Position numbers and translations under genes: made by a program
Notes under the pieces: model-generated
Told to the model about the DNA's origin: nothing
The model's input: only the letters and a program-made list of their open reading frames with translations
Database searches by the model: none
In this document: piece by piece, positions 35,680-43,992 of the stretch
Numbering within the stretch: the first letter of the stretch is position 1
How the letters are laid out: each line of letters opens with the position of its first letter
NCBI RefSeq assembly: GCF_030489605.1
Contig: NZ_JAUKFY010000005.1
Location: 62,001-126,000 of the forward strand
Source of the DNA: Brevibacillus laterosporus
GTDB lineage: Bacteria; Bacillota; Bacilli; Brevibacillales; Brevibacillaceae
Length of the DNA stretch: 64,000 bases
Direction of reading: 5' to 3'

Positions 35680-35788
35680 ATCCTCTAAGTTCCTTAAAAA
35701 CTACTCGTCCTTCCCAATAAGCACAATCTAAACACAAATCCAATAGAAGGATGAGGATCATTTCCCTATTGTAAAGTTAACTTCAGAT

Positions 35789-36107
35789 GGGCAAAATTAA
35801 TGATCGGATCTTGCCCGCCCTGTTGATCTACATAAATGCTGGTCTCAGAGCCCACCAATGCGACATCAATGCCATTAGATAGCAGGGAGGTCATTGTTTT
35901 GTCGCCACCCCAAGTAGTTATTACTTCAACCTCCAACCCTTCTTCTTTGAAAAATCCCTTTTCTAAAGCAACGTATTGTGGAGCGTAGAAAAGGGAGCGA
36001 GTAACCTCTCCTACTCGGAGCTTATTGGTATTGTTACTGGAGCAGCCGGTCAAAAAGCTGAAAAGCCCTAGGCAAAGAATAATGCCTAGGATAAGGAATT
36101 GCTTCAT
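35789..36107 (-). pseudogene. 5' part of the ABC substrate-binding-protein gene, separated by the integrated element
   Basis: From ATG 36107 (AGGAGG upstream) it encodes a lipoprotein signal peptide with lipobox LTGC (cysteine at residue 22). The first binding-protein lobe follows (LRVGEVTRSLFYAPQYVALEK, SNGIDVALVGSETSIYV) and ends ...DPIINFA at the element junction. The open frame runs a further ~8 codons into the element before stopping. Excision would rejoin it to the 3' part at 30406-31082. Confidence 0.9.
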
Positions 36108-36313
36108 CAAAAAACCTCCTAGGCGTTTCGTTTTACTCTAACCTATGCTAGGTTGCAGTGAATGGTGCAAGAGTAAAAAATAGTAACGGGTATGTATCAC
36201 TATGCCATTTGGAACTGTAATGTTAGAAGGTTAGATGAATTTTTGTTTCAAATATGATAAGATTGGTAAAATATGCACGTGGATTTTACATAAAGGATGG
36301 AGGTGGGTAGGGC

Positions 36314-37258
36314 ATGCAGATTGTTTTTCTTGGAACTAGCTCAGGAGCCCCTACCACTAAGCGGAATGTATCGGGTATCGGACTTCGTCTCATGGATCGA
36401 GGAGCGTGGTGGCTCATTGACTGTGGGGAAGGTACGCAACACCAAATCATGCGTTCTGTGCTGAATATTTCGCAGTTGGAAAAGATATTTATTACGCATT
36501 TGCATGGCGATCATTTATACGGATTAATTGGTATGCTTGCCAGCCGTTCTCTGCGCGGGGCTGAAACAGGCGGAATTACGCTATATGGTCCAAAAGGCAT
36601 TGATGAGTATGTACAAGCCATCATGCGTATTAGCCCCGTTCATTTACAGTATCCCCTGATCATTAAAGTGGTAGAGGAAGGAATTATTTACGAGGATGAT
36701 ACCATTGTCGTGGAAGCGGCGAAGGTGAAGCATCGCGTTCCGGCCTTTGCCTATTCGATGACGGAGAAGCCACGTCCTGGTGCGTTTAAGATTGAATTAG
36801 CAAAAGAAGCGGGTATTCCTAAAGGGCCCATGTATGCTCGGCTTAAAGCAGGAGAGACTATTCAATTAGAGGATGGCAGGGTATTTCATGGCAAAGATTT
36901 TGTTAACCCGCCTCAGCCAGGCCTTAAGGTTGCATTTAGTGGAGATACTGTACCTTGTCAGAATATGGTGCGTTTAGCACAAGGAGCAGATATGCTCGTT
37001 CACGAATCTACCTATGTTCATCAGCACCTAGAATTAGCTGAACGAAGTGGGCATTCCACAGCAAAACAAGCGGCAGAAATCGCTGTTGCAGCAGAAGTAA
37101 AAGGCTTATTGCTTACCCATTTGAGCCCACGTTATGATATTGAAGACGGACCGGTTACTCTTAATGACATGCTACAGGAAGCGCAAGAGGTTTTTCCGAA
37201 TACCCAGATCGCTCAGGATCTGTGTGTCTATGAGGTAAAAAGAACGCGTTTTCTCTAA
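36314..37258 (+). CDS. rnz: Ribonuclease Z (tRNA 3'-endonuclease)
   Basis: 314 residues. The metallo-beta-lactamase zinc motif is HLHGDH (H62, H64, D66, H67). Further ligands lie in VKHRVP, FSGDT and LTHLSPRY, with the GTSSG start typical of tRNase Z. It removes 3' trailers from tRNA precursors. This is relevant because the nearby tRNA-Thr gene lacks an encoded CCA, which favours tRNase Z cleavage. GGAGGTGGG precedes ATG 36314. Confidence 0.95.
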   Translation: MQIVFLGTSSGAPTTKRNVSGIGLRLMDRGAWWLIDCGEGTQHQIMRSVLNISQLEKIFITHLHGDHLYGLIGMLASRSLRGAETGGITLYGPKGIDEYVQAIMRISPVHLQYPLIIKVVEEGIIYEDDTIVVEAAKVKHRVPAFAYSMTEKPRPGAFKIELAKEAGIPKGPMYARLKAGETIQLEDGRVFHGKDFVNPPQPGLKVAFSGDTVPCQNMVRLAQGADMLVHESTYVHQHLELAERSGHSTAKQAAEIAVAAEVKGLLLTHLSPRYDIEDGPVTLNDMLQEAQEVFPNTQIAQDLCVYEVKRTRFL

Positions 37259-37284
37259 CTTACATGCTTGATAAGAATCAGTTA

Positions 37285-37326
37285 AACCCTTGTGGCCTAA
37301 AACATACTGCTGCAAGGGTTGTTTCA
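37285..37326 (+). terminator. Terminator of rnz
   Basis: AACCCTTG / CAAGGGTT with an inner GC-containing loop and a GTTTCATTT tail. Confidence 0.75.
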
Positions 37327-37369
37327 TTTGGGAAGAAGCACTGATGGAAATAGGTCTATATTTATAATT

Positions 37370-37388
37370 GGTAATGATTATCATTTAA
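37370..37388. promoter_or_regulatory. Fur box upstream of the tandem PPOX gene
   Basis: GGTAATGATTATCATTTAA matches the 19-bp Fur consensus at 15 positions, with the TAATGATTATCATT core intact. It lies 58 bp before the start codon, in promoter range. Confidence 0.75.
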
Positions 37389-37445
37389 GGTATAATTATC
37401 TTGATTGAATCCTTTCAATTTATGCTGTAAAAGGAGGGAATAAAG

Positions 37446-38561
37446 ATGAAGCTGCCTTTAGATTTCACGGTGCAAACAAAAGCGCAGTTGCGAGAAGTAG
37501 TCGGCTCACCGTCTGAGGCTTTACTGGAAAAAGTATTACCTAGCTTAGAGGAACAAAGCCGCTACTTTATTCAGCATTCGTCCATTGTATGCGCCACAAC
37601 TAAGCAAAGGAATGATTTCCTGCATGGGGCTATGTTTGGCGGGGAAAAGGGCTTTGTCCGTTTTATTGCTGAGAATAGTTTGCTTATCCCCATAAAAGAA
37701 GCTGGAGATTATATGCGCATTATTGAAAATATCAATGCGAATCCATTTATCGGGCTGCTATTTTTTATTCAGGGAGTAAGTGAAACCCTACGCGTTAATG
37801 GCAAAGCAAGCATTATCAAAGAGAAAGCACTTCTAACTGCTCATTTTCCAGCAGATCAGCAGCTCGTAGCAGCAATCCGGGTAGATGTCGAGGAATGCTT
37901 TTTACATTGTGCCAAAGCCTTCATTCGTTCCAAGCTGTGGGACTCTACAACCTATCTAGCTAGCTATCATGCAGAGATGTCTTCAGCAAGTGACCTCTTC
38001 TGCCAGCACACTGTTCTAAGCGAACAGATGAAATCCTTTATTACACACGCTTCTTTCATTTGTGTTGGTTCCAGTCAAATGAAAGGAGGAGCTGATATAT
38101 CACCCAAGGGTGATCCGGCGGGCTTTGTACAAATACTGGATGAACATACCATTTTGATTCCCGATCGTCCTGGCAACAAAATTTGCGATAATTTTGAGAA
38201 TATACTTGTTAATCCATATGTATGTGTTCTCTTTTTTGTTCCAGGTGTAGATCATATCCTCCATGTTCAAGGCAAAGCCTCTATTGTAAAAGAAGCCAAA
38301 ATATTAGAACCGCTCTCAATAGCAGGAAAACGCCCGGCGTTAGGCATATGGATTGAACTTCAAGAAGTGACCTTAGCATACTCTCATGCAATGGTGGATG
38401 CGGGATTATGGAATCCAGCTAATCAAATAGATCGAAAAACGTTCCCAACGATGGGAGAAATGGTGATGAAACAACTAGCTCATTCTAAATATATAAAAGG
38501 GATGAGTGCCAAGGTCTTTGATGAGATGGTCAGTCAAGAGTACAAGCAGCATTTATATTAA
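37446..38561 (+). CDS. Tandem-domain pyridoxamine-5'-phosphate-oxidase-like FMN protein
   Basis: 371 residues built from two PPOX-type units (about 40-185 and 220-345). The repeats align over GFVRFIAENSLLIP with GFVQILDEHTILIP, NPFIGLLFFIQGVSETLRVNGKAS with NPYVCVLFFVPGVDHILHVQGKAS, and IIKEKALL with IVKEAKIL. Single-domain relatives (MSMEG_1061/DR2398-like) are about 200 residues, so this is an internal fusion. The second unit keeps the usual ADISPKGDPAGF motif; the first is degenerate there. Probably an FMN- or F420-dependent reductase. Iron-regulated by the Fur box. Confidence 0.82.
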   Translation: MKLPLDFTVQTKAQLREVVGSPSEALLEKVLPSLEEQSRYFIQHSSIVCATTKQRNDFLHGAMFGGEKGFVRFIAENSLLIPIKEAGDYMRIIENINANPFIGLLFFIQGVSETLRVNGKASIIKEKALLTAHFPADQQLVAAIRVDVEECFLHCAKAFIRSKLWDSTTYLASYHAEMSSASDLFCQHTVLSEQMKSFITHASFICVGSSQMKGGADISPKGDPAGFVQILDEHTILIPDRPGNKICDNFENILVNPYVCVLFFVPGVDHILHVQGKASIVKEAKILEPLSIAGKRPALGIWIELQEVTLAYSHAMVDAGLWNPANQIDRKTFPTMGEMVMKQLAHSKYIKGMSAKVFDEMVSQEYKQHLY

Positions 38562-39049
38562 GCGGGAATGAAGCGGATAGGGGCTACTGATTTGACTTCT
38601 ACACTAGGTCAGCAGTAAACGAAGATTTTTAGATGGATGAGGTGCTACTGCCTCGGCATTCTCAGCTTCCAACATCCGAAAGGCCATTGCAGGTGGGCAT
38701 CTGCTACTGATATGACAAGGTCTAAAGACAGAAGATAGAGTTATCGTTGCTGGCGGACAGGTAGGTGTTCGCCTTTTCTATTTTGGGACATATAATGCTT
38801 CGACGTTAAAAGGAAAATTTTTAACTCGAAGAAAAATACATGAAATGTACTAACACGAGGTAGAGCACGATCTATCCTAAACATTACAGAACGGATGTTA
38901 CTGCTTTGAAGAAATACTGATGGTGCCATAGTTCCTGATAGCTTTGTAATCATATCGGCATAACGAGCATTCTGTAATTTTAGGATAGATACGTACTTTA
39001 ATAAGGCAGAGGTAACATGGAGTTAACTTACATACTTCTCCCTTATACG
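38562..39049. other. Gene-free region downstream of the PPOX gene
   Basis: About 490 bp in which no frame is convincingly coding. It contains a terminator hairpin at 38752-38783. GCTACTGAT is repeated at 38582 and 38703 (GCTACTGATTTGAC and GCTACTGATATGAC), which hints at degenerate duplicated sequence. Nothing else is recognisable. Confidence 0.4.
38752..38783 (+). terminator. Rho-independent terminator
   Basis: GGCGGAC / GTTCGCC stem, 8-nt loop, then TTTTCTATTTT. It is 190 bp past the PPOX stop and may end that transcript. Confidence 0.65.
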
Positions 39050-39308
39050 TCACTTTTTTAGTAGTTTTATGAGTAACCTTTTTATAAGGACAGAGTAATC
39101 CAATATAACCATTTTTACTAGCTTTTCAGGACTAGCTACCTTTATTAATAATGGATAGGTACCCCAGTAATTGTCTTCTATTTTGCCTGATGCTGAATTT
39201 CCTGAGAAGTAGCATTGGCAATGGCTTCTTTCAGTAGACACTCACTTGATGCTGTGAAAAAGCAGCGAGCAGGGTCATAAAGATAAGTAGATTTCGATAT
39301 GTTCTCAT
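39050..39308 (-). pseudogene. Remnant of a short secreted-protein gene
   Basis: ATG 39308 opens a signal-peptide-like segment (MRTYRNLLIFMTLLAAF). A shift at a T run would continue FTASSECLLKEAIANATSQE, and a further shift leads to IEDNYWGTYPLLIKVASPEK. No single frame covers it all. I read it as a decayed secreted protein of unknown family, with low certainty. Confidence 0.3.
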
Positions 39309-39414
39309 TCCAGCATCTCTTTTTTGTAAAATAATATTTCTCTCTCGCGGATATACAATACCCTTACTTTTTGTAAATGTTAGGTGAAACAGTTTAGGGA
39401 AAGAGCACGTTAGT

Positions 39415-40323
39415 TTATCGATGCATCGCAAATTTCGACGTTTTGCCGATACGCTTCGGCTTGAAATTAACCAAAACAATGCTTCCGGTAATCAATAAAA
39501 GTCCAACAATCAGTTTATATTTCACCTGTTCATGTAAGAAAAGTACGCTGAACATGACGGAGATGAGCGGAATGAGAAAGGTAAAAGCTCCCACCTTACT
39601 GGCTTCGATTGTTGCGAGCAGTTGAAAATAAACAAGCCAGCCCAATGCAATGACGAAAATCGAAATAAAAAGAGTAACAGTGATAAACGAGGCATTCCAA
39701 GCAATATCAGACCAGCTCTCAATGGCTGAACCTGAACCCAGCATGACGATGCCGCCAATTGTAATTTGCAGTGCCGTCATCCAAACAGAGTCGACCTGAG
39801 CTGCTGTTTTTTTCGTATAAACCGTACCGCAGGCCCAGCTAATGGCAGAGGCGATGGCGAATATAATTCCCCACGCTGACATGTTGCCAGTAAACCCGTC
39901 GGTGGTTAACGAGGCAACGCCGAAAAATCCGAGCAAGAGACCGAGGATTTTTAATCCGTACATTGATTCTCCAAGCCAAATCCAGGAAAAAATTCCGAGC
40001 AGCACAGGCTGAAGGAATACGATTGCCGAGAACAATCCGGCAGGCATGTACTGTAAGCCAATGGTTTGAAAGCCATAGTAGAGTATAATGTTCAAAGCTG
40101 AGGAAATGAGATAGATATGCCACGTTCCTTTTAAATGAAGCTGTTTTCGTTTCCATACAGCAAAGGAAATTAAGAGAAGACCGCCGATAAATGTCCTCAA
40201 GCCAGCGAACAGCAGTGGCGGGGTATAGGTTAATGCGTATTTGGAAAGCGGCCAATTAACGCCCCACATAAGAACCAAAAATGCGAGATACAGACCCGCC
40301 TTTATACGAGATTGTTGAAGCAT
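39415..40323 (-). CDS. EamA/DMT-superfamily transporter
   Basis: 302 residues from ATG 40323 (AAGGAG upstream, spacing 10). Ten membrane helices in two EamA repeats: FLVLMWGVNWPLSKYAL at the start, PAGLFSAIVFLQPVLLGIFSW and KVGAFTFLIPLISVMFSVLF at repeat ends. The C-terminal tail is basic. It is divergent from a LysR gene, a common arrangement in which the regulator controls the exporter. Substrate unknown. Confidence 0.88.
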   Translation of the reverse strand: MLQQSRIKAGLYLAFLVLMWGVNWPLSKYALTYTPPLLFAGLRTFIGGLLLISFAVWKRKQLHLKGTWHIYLISSALNIILYYGFQTIGLQYMPAGLFSAIVFLQPVLLGIFSWIWLGESMYGLKILGLLLGFFGVASLTTDGFTGNMSAWGIIFAIASAISWACGTVYTKKTAAQVDSVWMTALQITIGGIVMLGSGSAIESWSDIAWNASFITVTLFISIFVIALGWLVYFQLLATIEASKVGAFTFLIPLISVMFSVLFLHEQVKYKLIVGLLLITGSIVLVNFKPKRIGKTSKFAMHR

Positions 40324-40422
40324 GTATATGTCACTCCTTGTCTTGGTGTCATTGTACATGATAAAATGATTTCTTATATAAATAAAATGAATGTTTTTTA
40401 TGGGGGGCATATCATTTTTGTT

Positions 40423-41289
40423 ATGACACATGCACAAATAGAGTTATTCGTCAAAATTGCTGATACTGGGAGCTTCACCAAAGCAGGTCTAGAGCTAAAT
40501 ATGACGCAGCCTGCCGTCAGTCGCGCTATCTCCACACTTGAAGCGGAGCTGGATGTAACTCTTCTGATTCGGGATCGGAAAAACGGTATTATGCTTACCG
40601 ATGTGGGAAAACGAATTTTAGTTTTATTTCGGGATATTTTACAGTCCTTTGAAAAAGTGCACCAAGAAATTGCTAGTGAAAAAGGTCTTGAAATCGGAAC
40701 GATACGCGTTGGCGCATTCCCAGTGGCGTCTGCTCACTTTTTACCCAAAATCATTAAGGTCATGGCTGAACAATATCCGCAGTTGGAGTTTGTGATTTAT
40801 GAAGGAACCATCGATGAAATTAAAGAGTGGCTAGAAACCCGGGTAATTGATGTTGGGTTAATTATCCCGCCAGACGATGAATTTGAAACGATTCCTTTAT
40901 TTCGAGAGAGAATGTATGCGGTGATAAGAGACGACCATCCCTTACAAAATCGCTCGGTTATCTCTGTCAAAGATTTGAGCAACGAGCCGTTGATTAGCTG
41001 CAAGTCAGGCTACGAGCCGCCTATTGTTGACTTGTTTAATCGAGCGCGAGTAGACCTGAGGATTCGATTTGTGGTCAGAAACGTAAATTCAGCGCTAAGT
41101 ATGGTACAAGAGGGGCTTGGAATTGCGGTGTTGTCGGAACTATCGCTTTGGGCGCTTCCGCCTAATGTGCTCAAAAAAGAACTGGAGCCAGAAGCATTTA
41201 GAGATATTCGTTTGGCAGTTCCCTCATTGAAGGAGTCTTCCAATGCCGTTCAAACGTTTATCCAAACGGCACGTAAGCTCTTTCCCTAA
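40423..41289 (+). CDS. LysR-family transcriptional regulator
   Basis: 288 residues from ATG 40423; the upstream open frame overlaps the divergent gene. N-terminal helix-turn-helix FVKIADTGSFTKAGLELNM, TQPAVSRAISTLEAELDV; C-terminal effector domain with IRVGAFPVASAHFLPKII. Likely regulates the divergent EamA gene; the inducer is unknown. No strong Shine-Dalgarno sequence is seen close to the ATG, so the start is probable rather than certain. Confidence 0.88.
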   Translation: MTHAQIELFVKIADTGSFTKAGLELNMTQPAVSRAISTLEAELDVTLLIRDRKNGIMLTDVGKRILVLFRDILQSFEKVHQEIASEKGLEIGTIRVGAFPVASAHFLPKIIKVMAEQYPQLEFVIYEGTIDEIKEWLETRVIDVGLIIPPDDEFETIPLFRERMYAVIRDDHPLQNRSVISVKDLSNEPLISCKSGYEPPIVDLFNRARVDLRIRFVVRNVNSALSMVQEGLGIAVLSELSLWALPPNVLKKELEPEAFRDIRLAVPSLKESSNAVQTFIQTARKLFP

Positions 41290-41323
41290 AGCTTTCAAAA
41301 GGGAGCGCTACCTGTAATAAAGC

Positions 41324-41360
41324 AAAGGAGTGAGGAAAAAACAGCCTCGCTCCTTTTATT
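41324..41360 (+). terminator. Terminator of the lysR gene
   Basis: AAAGGAGTGAGG / CCTCGCTCCTTT, a 12-bp stem with one wobble around an A-rich loop, followed by TATT. Confidence 0.85.
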
Positions 41361-41482
41361 ATGCAAGATGGGGGAAAGAAGGGTTATCTCCTAATGTTCA
41401 GTTTTTTATCACAAGAGAATCGGGTATCTTTCGAGAAGATAGTTCGAATGATAATGTTTTGAAATTTTTTTTAAAAGTGTAA

Positions 41483-41501
41483 GAGGGGTCTCCCTCATTT
41501 T
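41483..41501 (+). other. Short hairpin with T run in the sigma-factor leader
   Basis: GAGGG-GTCT-CCCTC followed by ATTTTTCG, 70 bp before the sigma-factor start. It could attenuate read-through into the sigma gene or be part of its control region. Confidence 0.4.
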
Positions 41502-41571
41502 TCGTTATATATAAATGAACAGACAAAAAGATAAGAGCTGGCAGCCCCTTTTTGGAATGGGAGGATAGTCA

Positions 41572-42168
41572 ATGGAGGAAGATGAGGAGATTATTGAGCA
41601 TATCTTACAGGGCAACAAAGAAATCTATGCTCAAATTATTCACAAATACAAGGATAAGGTGGCTTCAATTCTTACGAAAATGTTAGGTCATTCATCAAAT
41701 ATACAAGACATTGTTCAAGAGATTTTTATTAAAGCATACTACCATTTGCCAGAATATCAATCACAACAAAAATTTTCGGCATGGCTTTATCGTATCTCCA
41801 TTAATCGTGGGCTAGACGAGGTACGCAAGCGAAAAAGAACACCGTTAGTTAGTGACCTAACCTTTGAAATAATGGATGGCTATACACCCGAAAAAGCTTA
41901 TCTGGACAAGGAGCAGAAAGAGTTTTTGCAGCATCTTTTATTACGTGTTGACGACGAGTATAAAAACATTCTTGAGATGCACTATATTCAAGATTTAAGC
42001 TACAAAGAAATAAGTGAAAAATTATGTGTATCGATGAGTACGGTAAGAATGCGGCTTTCTTATGCTAGAAAAAAGGTGAAGGATGAATTTATTCGGATGA
42101 ACAAAAGGGGGGAGTTTATTTATGAAGTGCCTGAGTCAAGAGCATCTGATAGCATACATGCACGATAA
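41572..42168 (+). CDS. ECF-type RNA polymerase sigma factor
   Basis: 198 residues. Region 2: HKYKDKVASILTKMLGHSSN, QDIVQEIFIKAYYHLPEY with FSAWLYRISINRGLDEVRKR. Region 4: LEMHYIQDLSYKEISEKLCV, STVRMRLSYARKKVKDEF. A GGGAGG site precedes ATG 41572. Its last 47 bp overlap the anti-sigma gene, so the two are made together. It directs a cell-envelope or stress regulon that probably includes its own operon. Confidence 0.93.
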   Translation: MEEDEEIIEHILQGNKEIYAQIIHKYKDKVASILTKMLGHSSNIQDIVQEIFIKAYYHLPEYQSQQKFSAWLYRISINRGLDEVRKRKRTPLVSDLTFEIMDGYTPEKAYLDKEQKEFLQHLLLRVDDEYKNILEMHYIQDLSYKEISEKLCVSMSTVRMRLSYARKKVKDEFIRMNKRGEFIYEVPESRASDSIHAR

Positions 42169-43813
42169 GCTTCCTGAAGCGAAGAGAGAGCAACTAGAAA
42201 AGCATCTGGATCGTTGTAGTGATTGCCAAAAACAGCTAGAGCAATTTGTTGATGAATTGGATAACTTTGGTGATGACGGATGGATAGTCGATTCGTTTTC
42301 AGAAACATTCGAACAAGACATCATAAATAAAATCCACCCTTATCCGGTAAGTGTGTTGAAGCAATCAGTCCCACATAAATTGTCTCCAATAACGAATTGG
42401 AAAAAAAGGAGTATAGACATAATGAAAAAAATGACGATTACGGTAGCTGGACTGGCATTGGTTGTATCTTTAGGAACGCTTGTTTCTCCTACTTTTGCTA
42501 CCTATGTAAGCGGATTATATACCGGTCAAACAGATGCTGGTATAGATGTTATCTCGACGAAAAACAGCTTATTTTCTGACTACAAGAAAGCTGATAAAGG
42601 TCTTATACATGCTATACAAAAAGGATATTCAAAACCTCTTGATTTGTCTGCTACAGATCAAGGGCTTACTTTTGAAGTAAAAGAGGTTCTAGCCGATCCC
42701 TTGCGAATTGCCATGATTATTGGTGTGAAGGATAGCAAGGGAAATCGTTTAGATGCAAGCGAGTTGTATGATGAAGAGGAAATTAGCTTGAAGGATCAAA
42801 AGGGAAATGTATTGAAGCCGAATCAGGAGCTTGCTAATGATCCTCTTTATAAGCAGGAATCAGATTTTTGGGCTCATGATATACATGGTGATTATATCGT
42901 GCTAGAGCGGGCACTATTCGATTTTTATGGGAAAGAAAATGCTTTGCCAGATGAAATGAACGTTGAACTTACTGTGAAAAAATTAGGTGTAACGAAAGGG
43001 AATTGGAAAATACAGGTTCCAATTGATTTGAAAAAGGCCAAGGAAGCGACAAAAACGACAAAGATAAATCAAGAGTATACCAGTCCTCAGGGATTAAAGA
43101 TTAGTTTGAAAGAGGTCGTTTTTGCTCCAAGTGGTACTCAGCTTATTATGGAGACAACAGCTAAGGGGGCAGATAAGGAGTTTACCTATGAGCTTGCTGA
43201 TGAACAAGGAAAGAATATGGCCGCATGGGAAAGTCCTTACTTAAGAGGAACCCCTCCTGTTGATGAGCCTCTTTCTGAAAAGAATGGAAGCAGTAATAAA
43301 AATGTATTAGATTCTCTGACAGAGCGTATTAGATTAGCAGAAGGATCAGATAGATGGTTCCATACGTTTACCCCTACTTCAGGGAAAATGTCTTTTAGGC
43401 TTACCTCACTCTTTCTACGTGAAACAGCCGATTTTCAGGCGAACTTGAACATAGAGAAGCTACAAAAAGAACCTATAAAAGTAGAGGGGCAAGGGAATCT
43501 GTTCCGTTTTACAAAGATTAATCAAGACGAAAAAGCAGCGAAGGGAGTAAGCAGTATTGATTTTGAAGCTGTTTTCCCGAAAGATTTCATAAACGTGATT
43601 GGATGGAAAATCAAGGATGAAACTGGGAAACGAATAAAGGTTTTCCACTCCGAGAAGACAACGATCACTCCAAATGGAAATGTACAATTACTAGGGAAGC
43701 TGCTATTTATAAATGAAGGAAAGCTACCGAAAGAGCTTACCATTTCCTATGATACAGTGTTAAAACAAAACCACAACGTACAGTGGGAAGTGCCTATTCA
43801 ACTAGAGAAATAA
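42122..43813 (+). CDS. Zinc-binding anti-sigma factor with a large extracytoplasmic DUF4179 region
   Basis: 563 residues. The cytoplasmic ZAS motif H28-X3-C32-X2-C35 (HLDRCSDC) binds the sigma factor. One transmembrane helix (about 104-127) precedes ~430 extracytoplasmic residues. These include a DUF4179-like part (VSPTFATYVSGLYTG) and further beta-rich repeats (VPIDLKKAKEATKT, QGLKISLKEVVFAPSG). The long outer region probably senses an envelope signal and could be a proteolysis target. The ATG overlaps the sigma gene by 47 bp, with AAGGGGGGAG upstream. Confidence 0.9.
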   Translation: MKCLSQEHLIAYMHDKLPEAKREQLEKHLDRCSDCQKQLEQFVDELDNFGDDGWIVDSFSETFEQDIINKIHPYPVSVLKQSVPHKLSPITNWKKRSIDIMKKMTITVAGLALVVSLGTLVSPTFATYVSGLYTGQTDAGIDVISTKNSLFSDYKKADKGLIHAIQKGYSKPLDLSATDQGLTFEVKEVLADPLRIAMIIGVKDSKGNRLDASELYDEEEISLKDQKGNVLKPNQELANDPLYKQESDFWAHDIHGDYIVLERALFDFYGKENALPDEMNVELTVKKLGVTKGNWKIQVPIDLKKAKEATKTTKINQEYTSPQGLKISLKEVVFAPSGTQLIMETTAKGADKEFTYELADEQGKNMAAWESPYLRGTPPVDEPLSEKNGSSNKNVLDSLTERIRLAEGSDRWFHTFTPTSGKMSFRLTSLFLRETADFQANLNIEKLQKEPIKVEGQGNLFRFTKINQDEKAAKGVSSIDFEAVFPKDFINVIGWKIKDETGKRIKVFHSEKTTITPNGNVQLLGKLLFINEGKLPKELTISYDTVLKQNHNVQWEVPIQLEK

Positions 43814-43849
43814 TGCTTAAGCAACAATGAGCTGTACTAGTGTCAGATT

Positions 43850-43880
43850 AAGCTATCCAAATTGGATGGCTTTTTTTCTT
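43850..43880 (+). terminator. Terminator of the sigma/anti-sigma operon
   Basis: AAGCTATCCA / TGGATGGCTT, 10-bp stem with a 3-nt loop and T7 tail. Confidence 0.92.
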
Positions 43881-43992
43881 GAAAAAACGATGCTTTCAGC
43901 AGCTGTATAATACTTTTTTGAAGTTCCCACTTCCGTATATTAGGCATATGGTATAGGCAAAAGCAACAAAACAAGAAGCAGGTGACCAAAAA

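Larger units (their letters stand above)
31083..35788. mobile_element. 4,706-bp serine-recombinase element integrated in an ABC binding-protein gene
   Basis: Both ends lie within one gene and share a CA dinucleotide in the gene's coding sense (31083-31082 and 35789-35788). Removing one CA copy plus everything between restores an uninterrupted 332-codon frame. Just inside each end are imperfect inverted arms (CCCTGTTATATG... and its partner reading CCCTATTGTAAAG from the other side, about 14 of 22 positions alike), as expected for a serine-integrase attP. The recombinase stop codon is 25 bp from one end. The cargo is small and partly decayed: ImmA, HNH and Spo0E remnants, two small ORFs, a secreted protein and a Cys-rich protein. 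Confidence 0.88.

Noticed and set aside
31083-35788. Tyrosine-recombinase or IS-type insertion explanation for the split gene
   Set aside because: The recombinase is clearly of the serine type, there is no target-site duplication longer than the CA core, and the ends lack terminal inverted repeats of IS style.
40312-40422. Upstream extension of the lysR gene
   Set aside because: Overlaps the divergent EamA start and lacks LysR-like residues; the family start MTHAQIELF fits ATG 40423.
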